From NCBI RefSeq assembly GCF_035609205.1, contig NZ_CP141184.1, forward strand, positions 744,001-808,000: 64,000 nt of DNA. The letters run 5' to 3'. The notes below the pieces were generated by a model. It was not told the origin of the DNA. It worked only from the letters and a program-made list of their open reading frames with translations, and searched no databases. Positions 27,050-35,296 of the stretch are shown one piece after another. Every line of letters begins with the position of its first letter. The stretch's first letter is position 1. This DNA is from Hymenobacter sp. GOD-10R. Lineage in GTDB: Bacteria; Bacteroidota; Bacteroidia; Cytophagales; Hymenobacteraceae. The position numbers were made by a program, and so were the translations under genes.

Positions 27050-29257
27050 GTGGCCGTGAACAGAATCCGCACGGTTGTGGGGCCATTCGGAGCAGCGGTG
27101 TTGCGCAGCTATAGTTTGCTGTTCTTCTCGCAGCATCGGGGCTTTGCCGTGCTGTTGCTGCTAGCTACCTTCCTGAACCCAAGCGCGGGCGCGGCGGGTT
27201 TGGCCGCCGCGTGTCTGGCCGTAGCAGGAGCTAGGGTGGGCGGTTTCAGCGAAGAGCTGATTCAGCTTGGCGCCTACAGCTTCAATGCGTTGTTGGTGGG
27301 CTTGGCGCTTGGCACTTTTTACCAAATCACGGGGGCTTTCTGGGTGGTGCTGGCCGTGGGCGCTTTGCTGGGGCTGCTCCTGGCCGTGGCGCTCAGCGGC
27401 TGGCTTGGTAAGAGCGGATTGCCCACGTTGTCATTGCCTTTTCTGCTCACTATTTGGGTCTTGGTGCCAGCAGCCGACCAGTTTCACGGCTTGTTGCTGA
27501 ACGAAGCCAGCATTTACTGGCTCAACGACGTGTACGCCCTAGGTGGCGAGCAGTTAGTAAGCTTAGCTCAGCAAGTGGGCGAATGGTCGATTCCATCGAG
27601 CATCACCACGTACCTGCGGGCCCTGAGCGCGGTGTTGTTCCAAGATAGTGTGCCGGGTGGCTTGCTGGTCGCAGTGGGGTTGCTGTGGCATTCGCGCATT
27701 GCGTTCTCGCTGTCGGTGCTGGCATATGGGGGGGCTTGTGGCTTTGGGTTGCTTGCGGGCGGGCCGGTGGTCAGCTTGGCGTACTATGACCTAGGTGCCA
27801 ACTACATGATGGCGGCCTTGGCAGTGGGCGGCGTTTTTCTCATTCCCTCTCTGAAGTCCTACTTGGTGGGGCTAGCCACCATCCCGCTGACGGCGGTGCT
27901 GATAACGGGGCTCGGCAAACTACTGGCGGGCGTTGGCTTGCCGCTGTTTTCGCTGCCTTTTTGCGGCACGGCGTTGCTGGCATTGTACACGTTGTTGCTG
28001 CGCACACGCCCCGAGGAGTTGCCGCTCACGCCGTTTCAGTCGTACTCGCCGGAGCGCAACTTGTACGCGTACCGCAGCGACCAAGCTAGGTTACGCCACC
28101 AACTCTATTACCAGCTCAGCCTCCCGTTCCGGGGCGAATGGCTGGTGACCCAGGGCTACAACAGCGGGCTCACGCACCAGGGCGAGTGGGCCCATGCCCT
28201 CGACTTTATGGTGGCCGATGCCGATGGCAAAACCTACCACAACACCGGCGTCGCCCTCACCGACTATTACTGCTTCAACAAACCTGTGCTGGCGCCCGCT
28301 GATGGGGTAGTGGAAGCCTTGGTCATGCACATTGCCGACAACGCGCCCGGCGCTACCAACACGCACCAAAATTGGGGCAATACCCTCGTGTTGCGCCACC
28401 AGACGGGTTTGTACACCAAACTTTCGCACTTGCGCGCCCACTCCGCTCAGGTGCAGGTAGGCGAGTTTGTGCGGAAAGGAACGGTGCTGGCGTACTGCGG
28501 TAACTCGGGCCGGTCGGCGGAGCCGCACTTGCACTTTCAGGTGCAGGCCACGCCCTATATCGGCTCGCGCACGCTAGCCTACCCATTGGCTTACTTTTTG
28601 ACGCAAACTGCCGGCGGCCAGCAGTTTGATAGCTTCACGGTGCCGCAGGTCGGCGACACTGTTTGTAATCCGGAGCTGAACCCACTGCTGCGCCAAGCCC
28701 TAGCTTTTGCGCCTGGCTATTGCCTGGATGTGCGCTCCGCCGACGACCCCACAGCCCCTGCGCAGCGCTGGGAAGCGTTGACGAATGCGTACAATCAAAC
28801 GTATTTGCGCTGCCGCACTACCGGCGCCACGGCCTACTTCGAGCGCAACGACACGGTATTTTACTTCACTGCTTATCAGGGTTCCCAGCACGCGTGGCTG
28901 TATCAGCTGTACCTAGCTGCCTACCGCGTGCCGTTGACTTATTTGCCCACCGAAACGGTGCACGACGCCTTCCCCTTGTCGCTCGTGACCAGCCCCGGAC
29001 TACAAGGAGTGCAGGACGTGCTGGCGCCCTTCTGGCTGTTTATCAAGCCGGAGTTTACGCTGCAATACGGCACGCCCGATAACCCCTATCACACCCGCGC
29101 CCTGTGCTTGCGCAGCCGCGTGGCAGTGCGCGTACTGGGCCGCACTACCTTCGAGCAGGAAGCCCACCTCGCTCTGCGCGACGGGGCGCTACAGGAGATA
29201 ACTATTCACCAAGGCTCACACACGCAGCGTTTGCTATGCTCCACGGTTTCCTCCTAA
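27050..29257 (+). CDS. Urea transporter fused to M23 metallopeptidase
   Basis: 735 residues from a GTG at 27050. Residues 1 to ~325 contain about ten hydrophobic segments with the duplicated urea-transporter pattern (LNPSAGAAGLAAACLAV and the ELIQLGAYSFNALLVGLALG half). Residues ~360-530 are an M23 (LytM) zinc endopeptidase: HALD with His382 and Asp385, and HLH at 493-495 as ligands. Residues 530-735 form a beta-rich domain that I cannot place. M23 enzymes cut peptide cross-links in peptidoglycan, so the enzyme side should face the periplasm. Start is coupled to the decarboxylase and its end overlaps the next gene by 22 bases. Confidence 0.85.
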   Translation: MAVNRIRTVVGPFGAAVLRSYSLLFFSQHRGFAVLLLLATFLNPSAGAAGLAAACLAVAGARVGGFSEELIQLGAYSFNALLVGLALGTFYQITGAFWVVLAVGALLGLLLAVALSGWLGKSGLPTLSLPFLLTIWVLVPAADQFHGLLLNEASIYWLNDVYALGGEQLVSLAQQVGEWSIPSSITTYLRALSAVLFQDSVPGGLLVAVGLLWHSRIAFSLSVLAYGGACGFGLLAGGPVVSLAYYDLGANYMMAALAVGGVFLIPSLKSYLVGLATIPLTAVLITGLGKLLAGVGLPLFSLPFCGTALLALYTLLLRTRPEELPLTPFQSYSPERNLYAYRSDQARLRHQLYYQLSLPFRGEWLVTQGYNSGLTHQGEWAHALDFMVADADGKTYHNTGVALTDYYCFNKPVLAPADGVVEALVMHIADNAPGATNTHQNWGNTLVLRHQTGLYTKLSHLRAHSAQVQVGEFVRKGTVLAYCGNSGRSAEPHLHFQVQATPYIGSRTLAYPLAYFLTQTAGGQQFDSFTVPQVGDTVCNPELNPLLRQALAFAPGYCLDVRSADDPTAPAQRWEALTNAYNQTYLRCRTTGATAYFERNDTVFYFTAYQGSQHAWLYQLYLAAYRVPLTYLPTETVHDAFPLSLVTSPGLQGVQDVLAPFWLFIKPEFTLQYGTPDNPYHTRALCLRSRVAVRVLGRTTFEQEAHLALRDGALQEITIHQGSHTQRLLCSTVSS

Positions 29258-30459
29258 GATGTGTGCTGGTGGCCAGCACCGTGCTGGGGCTAGCTGCGCT
29301 GCCGCTGGCCGCCCAAGACCTGCGCGACTTCCCGTACGTCGATAGCCTAAGTGTAGGCTTAGTAGAGCAAGGGCGCTGGCAGGCGCTGGACTCGTTGGGA
29401 AAAGCAGCCTTCCATGTCGGGACTGATTACCCGGCGTTGCGGCAACGGCTCGGCTACGCGGCTCTGCAACTGACACGCCCCGCCGATGCTGTTCGCCACT
29501 ACGGCCGTGCGCTGGCCGCCAACCCAGCCGATGAGGAAAGCCGCACGCAACTGGCGCTGGCGTACTTACAAATGAACCAAACGAGTGCCGCCCGCTTCGC
29601 CGCAAGCACCCTGCCCGATTCGGTGCGCCGACCGCTACACTTGGTCGCAACCAAAATGATCAGCGGACTGGATTTCGACCTAGGTTTTCGGCCGGCTGCA
29701 AACGAATGGCGCGGTGTCGCTGGCTACGGGCGACTGGGTGTGTCTAGCCAGCTAGCTACTCGCCTGAGCTTGGAGCAGACGCTAGGGTACTACGGGCAAA
29801 CGGTAGAACTACCTGACTTCAAAGGCTCCACACCCTATGCTATTCGGCAGGTCGAATACCAAGGGCTGCTTACCCTGCAAGCTAGCTTGCCGGTGCAAGT
29901 GAAGCTAGGCTACCATTACATTGATAATTCATTTGCCCCATCCAACGAGGACTTCGGCTCTCGCTTTCGCAAGCAGCACTACGCAAGCCACTTAGGCTAC
30001 ACAGCCGTGCAATACAGTCGACCCGCCTGGAACGTGAAGCTCGGATTCTATGCCGGGCAGATTACGGATACCACGCGCACCCAGGCGGATGTGCTCGTTA
30101 CCCTTTATCCGCTGCACAGTTTGCGCTTCTATACCTTCGGCAGAGCTAGCGTAGTGCGTTCTAGCGGCCGTACGTTCCCAAATGCTTTGATAGGAATGGG
30201 AACCCAAGTGCGCCCTGGCTTTTGGCTCGAAGGCTTTTGGAGCCCTGGCAAAGTACCGGTGCTAGCTGAGCTCGACGGTGCCTACGTGTATAACCTGCTC
30301 GACCCGTTGAAGTACCGTTTGGGGCTAAACGCGTACTGGCAACTAACCAAGCAGTGGCGGTTGCGCGTTCATTATACGGTCGCTCGTTACTTTCAAATCA
30401 GTTCACCCGACTTGTATACTCAACATGCCCTGACTGGGGGACTTTCATGGACTTGGTAA
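29236..30459 (+). CDS. TPR and outer-membrane beta-barrel protein (YaiO-like)
   Basis: 407 residues from the ATG at 29236; the earlier TTG lies inside the previous gene. A signal peptide (LRCVLVASTVLGLAALPLAAQ) is followed by two or three TPR helices pairs (GYAALQLTRPADAVRHYGRALAANPADEESR). From ~150 on, alternating strands with aromatic girdles (GYYGQTVELPDF, LQASLPVQVKLGYHYID, NVKLGFYAG, GLNAYWQLTKQWRLRVHYTV) end in a terminal Trp: an outer-membrane barrel. The overlap with the upstream and downstream genes implies one transcript. It is a plausible exit channel for the preceding urea-transporter/M23 protein. Confidence 0.82.
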   Translation: MLHGFLLRCVLVASTVLGLAALPLAAQDLRDFPYVDSLSVGLVEQGRWQALDSLGKAAFHVGTDYPALRQRLGYAALQLTRPADAVRHYGRALAANPADEESRTQLALAYLQMNQTSAARFAASTLPDSVRRPLHLVATKMISGLDFDLGFRPAANEWRGVAGYGRLGVSSQLATRLSLEQTLGYYGQTVELPDFKGSTPYAIRQVEYQGLLTLQASLPVQVKLGYHYIDNSFAPSNEDFGSRFRKQHYASHLGYTAVQYSRPAWNVKLGFYAGQITDTTRTQADVLVTLYPLHSLRFYTFGRASVVRSSGRTFPNALIGMGTQVRPGFWLEGFWSPGKVPVLAELDGAYVYNLLDPLKYRLGLNAYWQLTKQWRLRVHYTVARYFQISSPDLYTQHALTGGLSWTW

Positions 30460-31055
30460 AACTATTCTTCACGGGTGCTTTGGTGGTGGTGCTCGCGTAT
30501 CCGGCGGCGGCGCAAGATCAGTCGGCGGCTTTCTCAGCCAGCTACGCCGCCGAGGCGAAAGCCGACTACAACGGCGCCATCTCGGCGTTGCGCGGCGCTT
30601 ATACCGGCACCTACGAACAAAATTTGCGGCTGGGCTGGCTGTACTTTCTGGCCAAAAACTACACGGTTTCGACTAGCTACTACCAGAAAGCCGTGGAGCA
30701 GCGGCCGTATGCCATCGAGCCCAAGTTTGGATTGATCAAGCCGCTTAATGCGCTAAACCAAGTGGCGCAGATGCAGAATACCTACGCGGCCATCCTGAAA
30801 GTAGACCCCCAAAATACGCAGGCCAACTATTGGATGGGCGTTATCTTATTGAATCAGAAAGCTTACGATAAAGCCGTGCGCTACTTCGAGCGGGTTGTAA
30901 ATCTGTATCCGTTCGACTACGACGCTAACCTATCCTTGGCGTGGTGCTACCTGAACCTAGGTCGTAAAACCGACGCGCGCGTGCTTTACAGCAAAGCCCT
31001 GCTCGTGCGCCCCAACGACCCCACCGCACTAGCCGGCCTGAAACGGACGCAGTGA
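30447..31055 (+). CDS. Periplasmic tetratricopeptide-repeat protein
   Basis: 202 residues from the ATG at 30447, overlapping the barrel gene by 13 bases. A signal peptide (FFTGALVVVLAYPAAAQ) precedes about five TPR units such as LRLGWLYFLAKNYTVSTSYYQKAVEQRP and ANYWMGVILLNQKAYDKAVRYFERVVNLYP. It is likely a periplasmic scaffold partner of the barrel protein. Its stop is one base from the stop of the convergent pirin-like gene, with no terminator between. Confidence 0.8.
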   Translation: MDLVKLFFTGALVVVLAYPAAAQDQSAAFSASYAAEAKADYNGAISALRGAYTGTYEQNLRLGWLYFLAKNYTVSTSYYQKAVEQRPYAIEPKFGLIKPLNALNQVAQMQNTYAAILKVDPQNTQANYWMGVILLNQKAYDKAVRYFERVVNLYPFDYDANLSLAWCYLNLGRKTDARVLYSKALLVRPNDPTALAGLKRTQ

Positions 31056-31056
31056 G

Positions 31057-31794
31057 CTACGCTAGCTTCTGTCCGTTGCTATTTACTTCCAGCACGACTA
31101 CTAGCGCATTGTTGCTAAGCGCTTCCAGTTCAATTCCCGTTGTCTCCCACAGACCTAGGCCGTCCTTCTCGTGCAGCAGCCGACCTTCCACTTCGAAAGC
31201 GCCCGCGACGACAAAGGTGAAAAGCAAAGAACCCGCGTCGCTTGCCTGATATACCGTTTCGTGGCGGCCCGCAAAGCGACCTAGGTGCAGCGAAAAAGGC
31301 AGTAGTGACTTGCTGCTGTTAGCCTCAGAACCGGGGACTAGGTTGGCTAGCTTGTTATCAACTAGGTCCAAGTCGAAGTGGAACGAGTAGTTGAACGCGG
31401 GCATGATCGACTCTTCGGCCTTAATCCAGAGGTGCAGGAAGCTCACCACGTCGGCTTCGTACGGGTTGGTCAGCACAAGGGTACTGGCGACGGGCAGCGT
31501 AATGACTTGTACTTCGCCCACATCTGCAATGTATGTAGTGCCGAACGAGTCTTTCACTTCGATAGCGCCCGTTATCGGGACAATAACTACGTGCGACGTT
31601 TGCTGAGCGCGCAGTGTAATGTGTTGCAGACCCGCTACCATTTCCTCATTCACTGCCAGCAAGCTGCCGAGTGCCTTCTTGTGCTCGTGCGCGTAAGAGC
31701 CAAAGTTGAACGTGCTGTAGCGCCGAAACTGCGCGGTTTCGGTCAGGCCGCGCTGATCGGCTAGGTAGATTCTACCGGGCGTTTGCTTGCTCAT
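31057..31794 (-). CDS. Pirin-like double-cupin protein, probably without the metal site
   Basis: 245 residues, two cupin halves. The pattern STFNFGSYAHEHKKALGSLLAVNEEMVAG resembles pirin FSFGxYYDPEHxGFGALRVINDDxVxPG. However the pirin HPHRDME metal ligands are not in place (the sequence reads LQHITLRAQQTSHVVIV), so dioxygenase activity is doubtful. Its start overlaps the end of the next gene by 23 bases, indicating a two-gene operon. Function unknown. Confidence 0.65.
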   Translation of the reverse strand: MSKQTPGRIYLADQRGLTETAQFRRYSTFNFGSYAHEHKKALGSLLAVNEEMVAGLQHITLRAQQTSHVVIVPITGAIEVKDSFGTTYIADVGEVQVITLPVASTLVLTNPYEADVVSFLHLWIKAEESIMPAFNYSFHFDLDLVDNKLANLVPGSEANSSKSLLPFSLHLGRFAGRHETVYQASDAGSLLFTFVVAGAFEVEGRLLHEKDGLGLWETTGIELEALSNNALVVVLEVNSNGQKLA

Positions 31795-32296
31795 CTGATT
31801 CGATATTTTGCAAGGCGTGAATCGCTAGGTAAGGTTGCAGCTGAAATAAGTTGGTGAGCGTTTCGCCGCCGGCTTGCTGTTCCGAAACCAGCAAATACGT
31901 CCCAATGGTATCGTGCCACACCAGCGGCTCCGCGTAAAAGTTGATAGCTACCTGGTGTTTGCTTTTATCCAGCAAGTCGGAGTTGATGAGCTCAAACTGG
32001 AATTTTGAGAACTTTAGGAAGTGCTTACCTAGGTTGTTGAGCACATCCGGTACCACTCCGTTTAGCTGTTGCAGGTAGCCCACGGCCGCCGCACTCACTA
32101 GAAAGTGCAGCTTGTCGGCGCCCGGTGCGTGGTGCAGCAGCTCGCCGAAAGTGCGGTAGCGCTTCTCCTGATTATACAGCTGAGCCTGCATCCGAAACTC
32201 CGCGTAGGTGTCCTCAAACACCATCTTTTCCCAGGGCTTAGTGGCGCTGCTATCAATGACTTTGCGATAACATAGCGTGATAAGACGTTTGCTCAT
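31772..32296 (-). CDS. Hypothetical protein of a two-gene operon with the pirin-like protein
   Basis: 174 residues, MSKRLITLCYRKVIDSSATKPW. Cytoplasmic, no signal peptide or membrane helix. It mixes basic and aromatic residues with a His-rich block FGELLHHAPGADKLHFLV. I do not recognise a family. The 23-base overlap with the pirin-like gene and shared strand suggest the two are expressed together. Confidence 0.6.
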   Translation of the reverse strand: MSKRLITLCYRKVIDSSATKPWEKMVFEDTYAEFRMQAQLYNQEKRYRTFGELLHHAPGADKLHFLVSAAAVGYLQQLNGVVPDVLNNLGKHFLKFSKFQFELINSDLLDKSKHQVAINFYAEPLVWHDTIGTYLLVSEQQAGGETLTNLFQLQPYLAIHALQNIESDEQANAR

Positions 32297-32308
32297 AGCG
32301 TAGACTAA

Positions 32309-32342
32309 AGAAGACGCTAAGGCAAAACCCTAGCGTCTTTTT
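32309..32342 (-). terminator. Hairpin between the dioxygenase-like gene and the 174-residue gene
   Basis: AAGACGCTA pairs with TAGCGTCTT around a 11-base loop, flanked by T runs on the plus strand and TCTTTAG on the minus strand; it would end the minus-strand dioxygenase transcript. Confidence 0.6.
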
Positions 32343-32360
32343 ACTGAATTACACAGGTAA

Positions 32361-33098
32361 TTAAGCTGGCACGGCTAGGCTGATGGCGAGCTGAAAGCCA
32401 TCGGTGGTGTTGCCCGTCACAGTAGCTAGCTCCACGGTGTACCCGTCGCTAAACACGTTATCTTGAGCGTTCGACGTATAGCCTGAGAGACCTTTCTTAT
32501 AGCCATTCACAGCCGCTACGGCCGTGCCGGTGCCCTCCGGAAAAGCAATTTGCGTCACCTTGAGCGACGTGCCGCTGGCCGTGTACACGTGCACGTGAAT
32601 GTGCGTGGCCCGCCCAGAATACCAGCCGGGAAAGATGCTAGTGAAGGTTACCAATCCGTTGGCATCCGTGGTTTGCCGGCCGCGCAGGAAGTGCACCGAG
32701 GTATAATTCGTCGATTGCATGCCGCTGCCACCGTACTCGGAGTAGTTGCCTTCGGCGTCGCAGTGCCAGATGTCGACTAGGGCGCCAGCTAGGGCCGCGC
32801 AGCTGCTGTTACTGCTCGTGATGGTGATTTTGGCCGTCATCTTATAGCCGCTGCGCCCATCCGTAATGTCGCTGCGCACATACGAAGCGGGCGTTTTAGT
32901 CGGAAAAGGCCCTTCCGTTTCGGTGGGTGCTACGGTGCAGCTGCCAGAGCTCGTCGTGCCCCCCGTTGTGGTGCCCGTCGAGCCAGTGCTGGAAGAGTCG
33001 GTGGGAGTGACTGAGTCATCCTTGCTGCAGGCGGAAATAAGCGCTGGAGTCGAGAGGGCTCCTACTAGGAGGCTTTTCAGGAAGTTCTTTCTTTCCAT
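32361..33098 (-). CDS. Intradiol ring-cleavage dioxygenase-like lipoprotein
   Basis: 245 residues from the ATG at 33098 (MERKNFLKSLLVGALSTPALISAC). The lipobox SAC anchors it; RK plus FLK at the N-terminus hints at a Tat-like signal. A Ser/Thr/Gly linker of ~35 residues follows. The rest is a protocatechuate 3,4-dioxygenase-like beta fold with SCTVAPTETEGPFP, DIWHCDAEGNYSEYG (first Tyr ligand) and FPGWYSGRATHIHVHVY (Tyr, His, His ligands): the full non-haem iron site. Extracellular intradiol dioxygenase-like proteins are known, but their substrate here is unknown. Confidence 0.87.
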   Translation of the reverse strand: MERKNFLKSLLVGALSTPALISACSKDDSVTPTDSSSTGSTGTTTGGTTSSGSCTVAPTETEGPFPTKTPASYVRSDITDGRSGYKMTAKITITSSNSSCAALAGALVDIWHCDAEGNYSEYGGSGMQSTNYTSVHFLRGRQTTDANGLVTFTSIFPGWYSGRATHIHVHVYTASGTSLKVTQIAFPEGTGTAVAAVNGYKKGLSGYTSNAQDNVFSDGYTVELATVTGNTTDGFQLAISLAVPA

Positions 33099-33459
33099 GG
33101 TCTTTTCGAGTATGCTGCTGAGTAGTGAGTCAAAGGTGCTCGAAGTACCTAGAAGTCGCCCGCTCGAATCGACCACTAGCAAATTGGAATCGACGTTTTT
33201 GCTTTTAATTGGGAAAAGGAGCAGCGGGCACGAGTAAAGGCCCTAGAGAAGTTGTGTAGGATGAGATAACCTCCCGTAAAGCAGCTTTTCATCTAGGCTG
33301 AACCCGGGTTGGAAGAACGTGGCGGGTGACTAGTCGAACGCTGCTTCGTCAAGAGAGAACCCTCTGTGGGAATTCGCAGAAGGACTGCCATCTAGCTTAG
33401 GTAGCTTTTTGCGCGGCATACTCGTAAGCCATAGGTGTGTTTTTCCTATTCTAAAGAAT
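33099..33459. other. Divergent intergenic region before the first CheB gene
   Basis: About 360 bp between two divergent genes. I saw no further gene, no full -7 box and no strong hairpin. Confidence 0.4.
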
Positions 33460-34527
33460 ATGGCTCAACGTTCCTCAACACCTTCTGCCAAACCTTGCCG
33501 CGACATCGTCGTGATAGGGTCTTCTGCGGGAGGCGTAACTGCTTTGTTGGATCTAGCTGCTGCGCTGCCGCCTGATTTTCCGGCTCCTATCTTTGTGGTG
33601 CACCATGTGGGCGCCGGCTCCGCGAGCGTTCTGCCCCAACTCATGAACCGCGTATCGGCGCTGACGGTGAAGCACGCCGACGACGGAGAAAAGATGCAGC
33701 CCGGCTTTATCTACATAGCGCGCCCCGATCACCACCTCCTAATTGAGAATGATCAGGTACTAATAACCAAAGGCCCCAAGGAGAACCGGTTTCGGCCGTC
33801 TATTGATGCGCTATTCCGTTCGGCGGCTTATTCCTACGGTCCGCGCGTGATTGGGATAATCCTGACCGGCTACCTCGACGATGGTACGTCGGGGCTGTGG
33901 GCCATCAAACGGCTAGGTGGCCTAACGGTGGTACAAGAGCCGAAAGATGCGGAGTTCCCGGATATGCCCCTGAATGCTTTGCAGTTCGTCGCTGCCGACT
34001 ATGTAGTGCCAGTCGTTGAGCTAGCATCGCTACTCACGCGCTTAACGCTGGAGCCAGTGTCTGCAAAGAAGCGCGCTGACAAAGCAGAATTAGAGTTGCT
34101 GCAACTTGAGCTGGCCATTGCCAAACAAGGCAACGCCTTTGAGCTAGGCATTATCGAGCGGGGCGTGCTGACCTCCTTTACCTGCCCCGATTGCCATGGT
34201 GCCCTCACGCAATTAATTGAAGGCGACCTGATTCGTTTTCGTTGTCATACCGGCCATGCGTATACGGTTAGTGCCTTGCTCGGAGAAGTAACGGAGTCGG
34301 TCGAAAGCATGCTCTACCAATCCATGCGCGGTTTGGAAGAAACAAAAATGCTGTTGCAACGGCTAGGTGAGCACTTCGGGCGCGTCAAACAGCCAGCCGT
34401 AGCTGACCTTTTTCTGCGCAAAGCCGAACAAACCGCCAAGCAGGCGCGCATCGTGCACGATTCTATCCTAGAACACCAATCCCTCAGCGGCGACTTACAA
34501 TTTGATATCAAGACGGAAATACCATAG
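33460..34527 (+). CDS. Receiver-less CheB-type methylesterase (paralogue 1)
   Basis: 355 residues from the ATG at 33460. The CheB catalytic domain has GSSAGGVTALLDL (nucleophile Ser22), FVVHHVG with the catalytic His, and GIILTGYLDDGTSGLW with the catalytic Asp. The receiver domain that normally sits before CheB is absent. A C-terminal extension (about 240-355) has CPDCHGAL and FRCHTGHAYT, a zinc-ribbon-like Cys/His set, then a long helix (GLEETKMLLQRLGEHF). The catalytic set is intact. No CheR, MCP or CheA gene lies nearby. A close paralogue lies at 60140-61219. Confidence 0.88.
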   Translation: MAQRSSTPSAKPCRDIVVIGSSAGGVTALLDLAAALPPDFPAPIFVVHHVGAGSASVLPQLMNRVSALTVKHADDGEKMQPGFIYIARPDHHLLIENDQVLITKGPKENRFRPSIDALFRSAAYSYGPRVIGIILTGYLDDGTSGLWAIKRLGGLTVVQEPKDAEFPDMPLNALQFVAADYVVPVVELASLLTRLTLEPVSAKKRADKAELELLQLELAIAKQGNAFELGIIERGVLTSFTCPDCHGALTQLIEGDLIRFRCHTGHAYTVSALLGEVTESVESMLYQSMRGLEETKMLLQRLGEHFGRVKQPAVADLFLRKAEQTAKQARIVHDSILEHQSLSGDLQFDIKTEIP

Positions 34528-34587
34528 TTAAAAACGTCCGTTGATACTGCGTGGTACGCACGGGAGAAAAGTTGTTATGTCATTAAT

Positions 34588-34640
34588 AACAAATAAGCTC
34601 CTGCCGCAAGCGTTGGCTTGGCAGCAGGAGCTTATTTGTT
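34588..34640 (+). terminator. Terminator after CheB paralogue 1
   Basis: AACAAATAAGCTCCTGCC pairs with GGCAGCAGGAGCTTATTTGTT, an 18-bp imperfect stem. Confidence 0.7.
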
Positions 34641-34816
34641 ATGGAACCTAGCTCAACTTAAATAGCCGCACCAGGTGGCCTGACCAACGCGCCTTCTTCA
34701 TTGGCGGTAGCATGGCTTTTTGTTGTCAACGGCTGGGTGGTATGCTTACTAGGTGATTAGTGTATGCTTCGTGGTTTGACACCAAAGGAAGCACGGAAAG
34801 GGTGGGTGATACTAGC

Positions 34817-35296
34817 TTATTGGGTGGCAAGAATCTTCTTGGCAATTTCTGTGTGCTGGTCGTCCGCTTTCTTGGCTTCCTCTACCGATGCTTTCATTTC
34901 TTGTTCGGTTTGGGAGAAGCCAGCGGCTGCCGCGTAGGAAGCCACAGTGCCGAACGAACCAATCCAATAGTGCAGAGCCAATTGGCCGCTAGCAATGATT
35001 CCTAGGTCACGTACGTCATCCGTTTTGGCTTCGCCCCGAATTTCTTTGCTCACTTTATAATGAGCTTCCAGAATGTCGTTATTTTTCGACTCAACGCCGC
35101 CTACTTCAGCAATGGCGCGCTCGATGCGCTTCGCCCATTCCTTGGAGGTAGTGTTGCCTTGTTCGAGAGCTGCTTTCAGCTCCGGATGCTTGGCATCGTT
35201 CTGAATTTCATCTGTGGCAGCAGCGGCTACTTGGCTACCTGATTGTTGAGCGGCTAGGCCGTTTTTGACGAGTTCTTTTAGGTCTTCGGTATTCAT
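34817..35296 (-). CDS. Ferritin-like DUF892 (YciF/YciE-type) protein
   Basis: 159 residues from the ATG at 35296. It is mostly helical, four-helix ferritin-like, with regularly spaced Glu/His (NDILEAHYKVSKE, QLALHYWIGSFG, DQHTEIAKKIL). The DUF892 family includes stress-induced YciE/YciF, with a bound di-iron or single metal. The Leu-zipper-free compact form and the start MNTEDLKELVKNGL fit that family. Regulation is not visible. Confidence 0.8.
   Translation of the reverse strand: MNTEDLKELVKNGLAAQQSGSQVAAAATDEIQNDAKHPELKAALEQGNTTSKEWAKRIERAIAEVGGVESKNNDILEAHYKVSKEIRGEAKTDDVRDLGIIASGQLALHYWIGSFGTVASYAAAAGFSQTEQEMKASVEEAKKADDQHTEIAKKILATQ

Noticed and set aside
29104..29235. Longer start (TTG 29104) for the barrel protein
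   Set aside because: It would lie inside the preceding gene and lack a signal peptide; the ATG at 29236 gives a clean signal peptide.
22869..31055. A classical lasso-peptide or PQQ gene cluster
   Set aside because: No asparagine-synthetase-like cyclase, leader peptidase, radical SAM enzyme or separate precursor gene was found, so only the PqqD-like part and the leader-like motif are shared.
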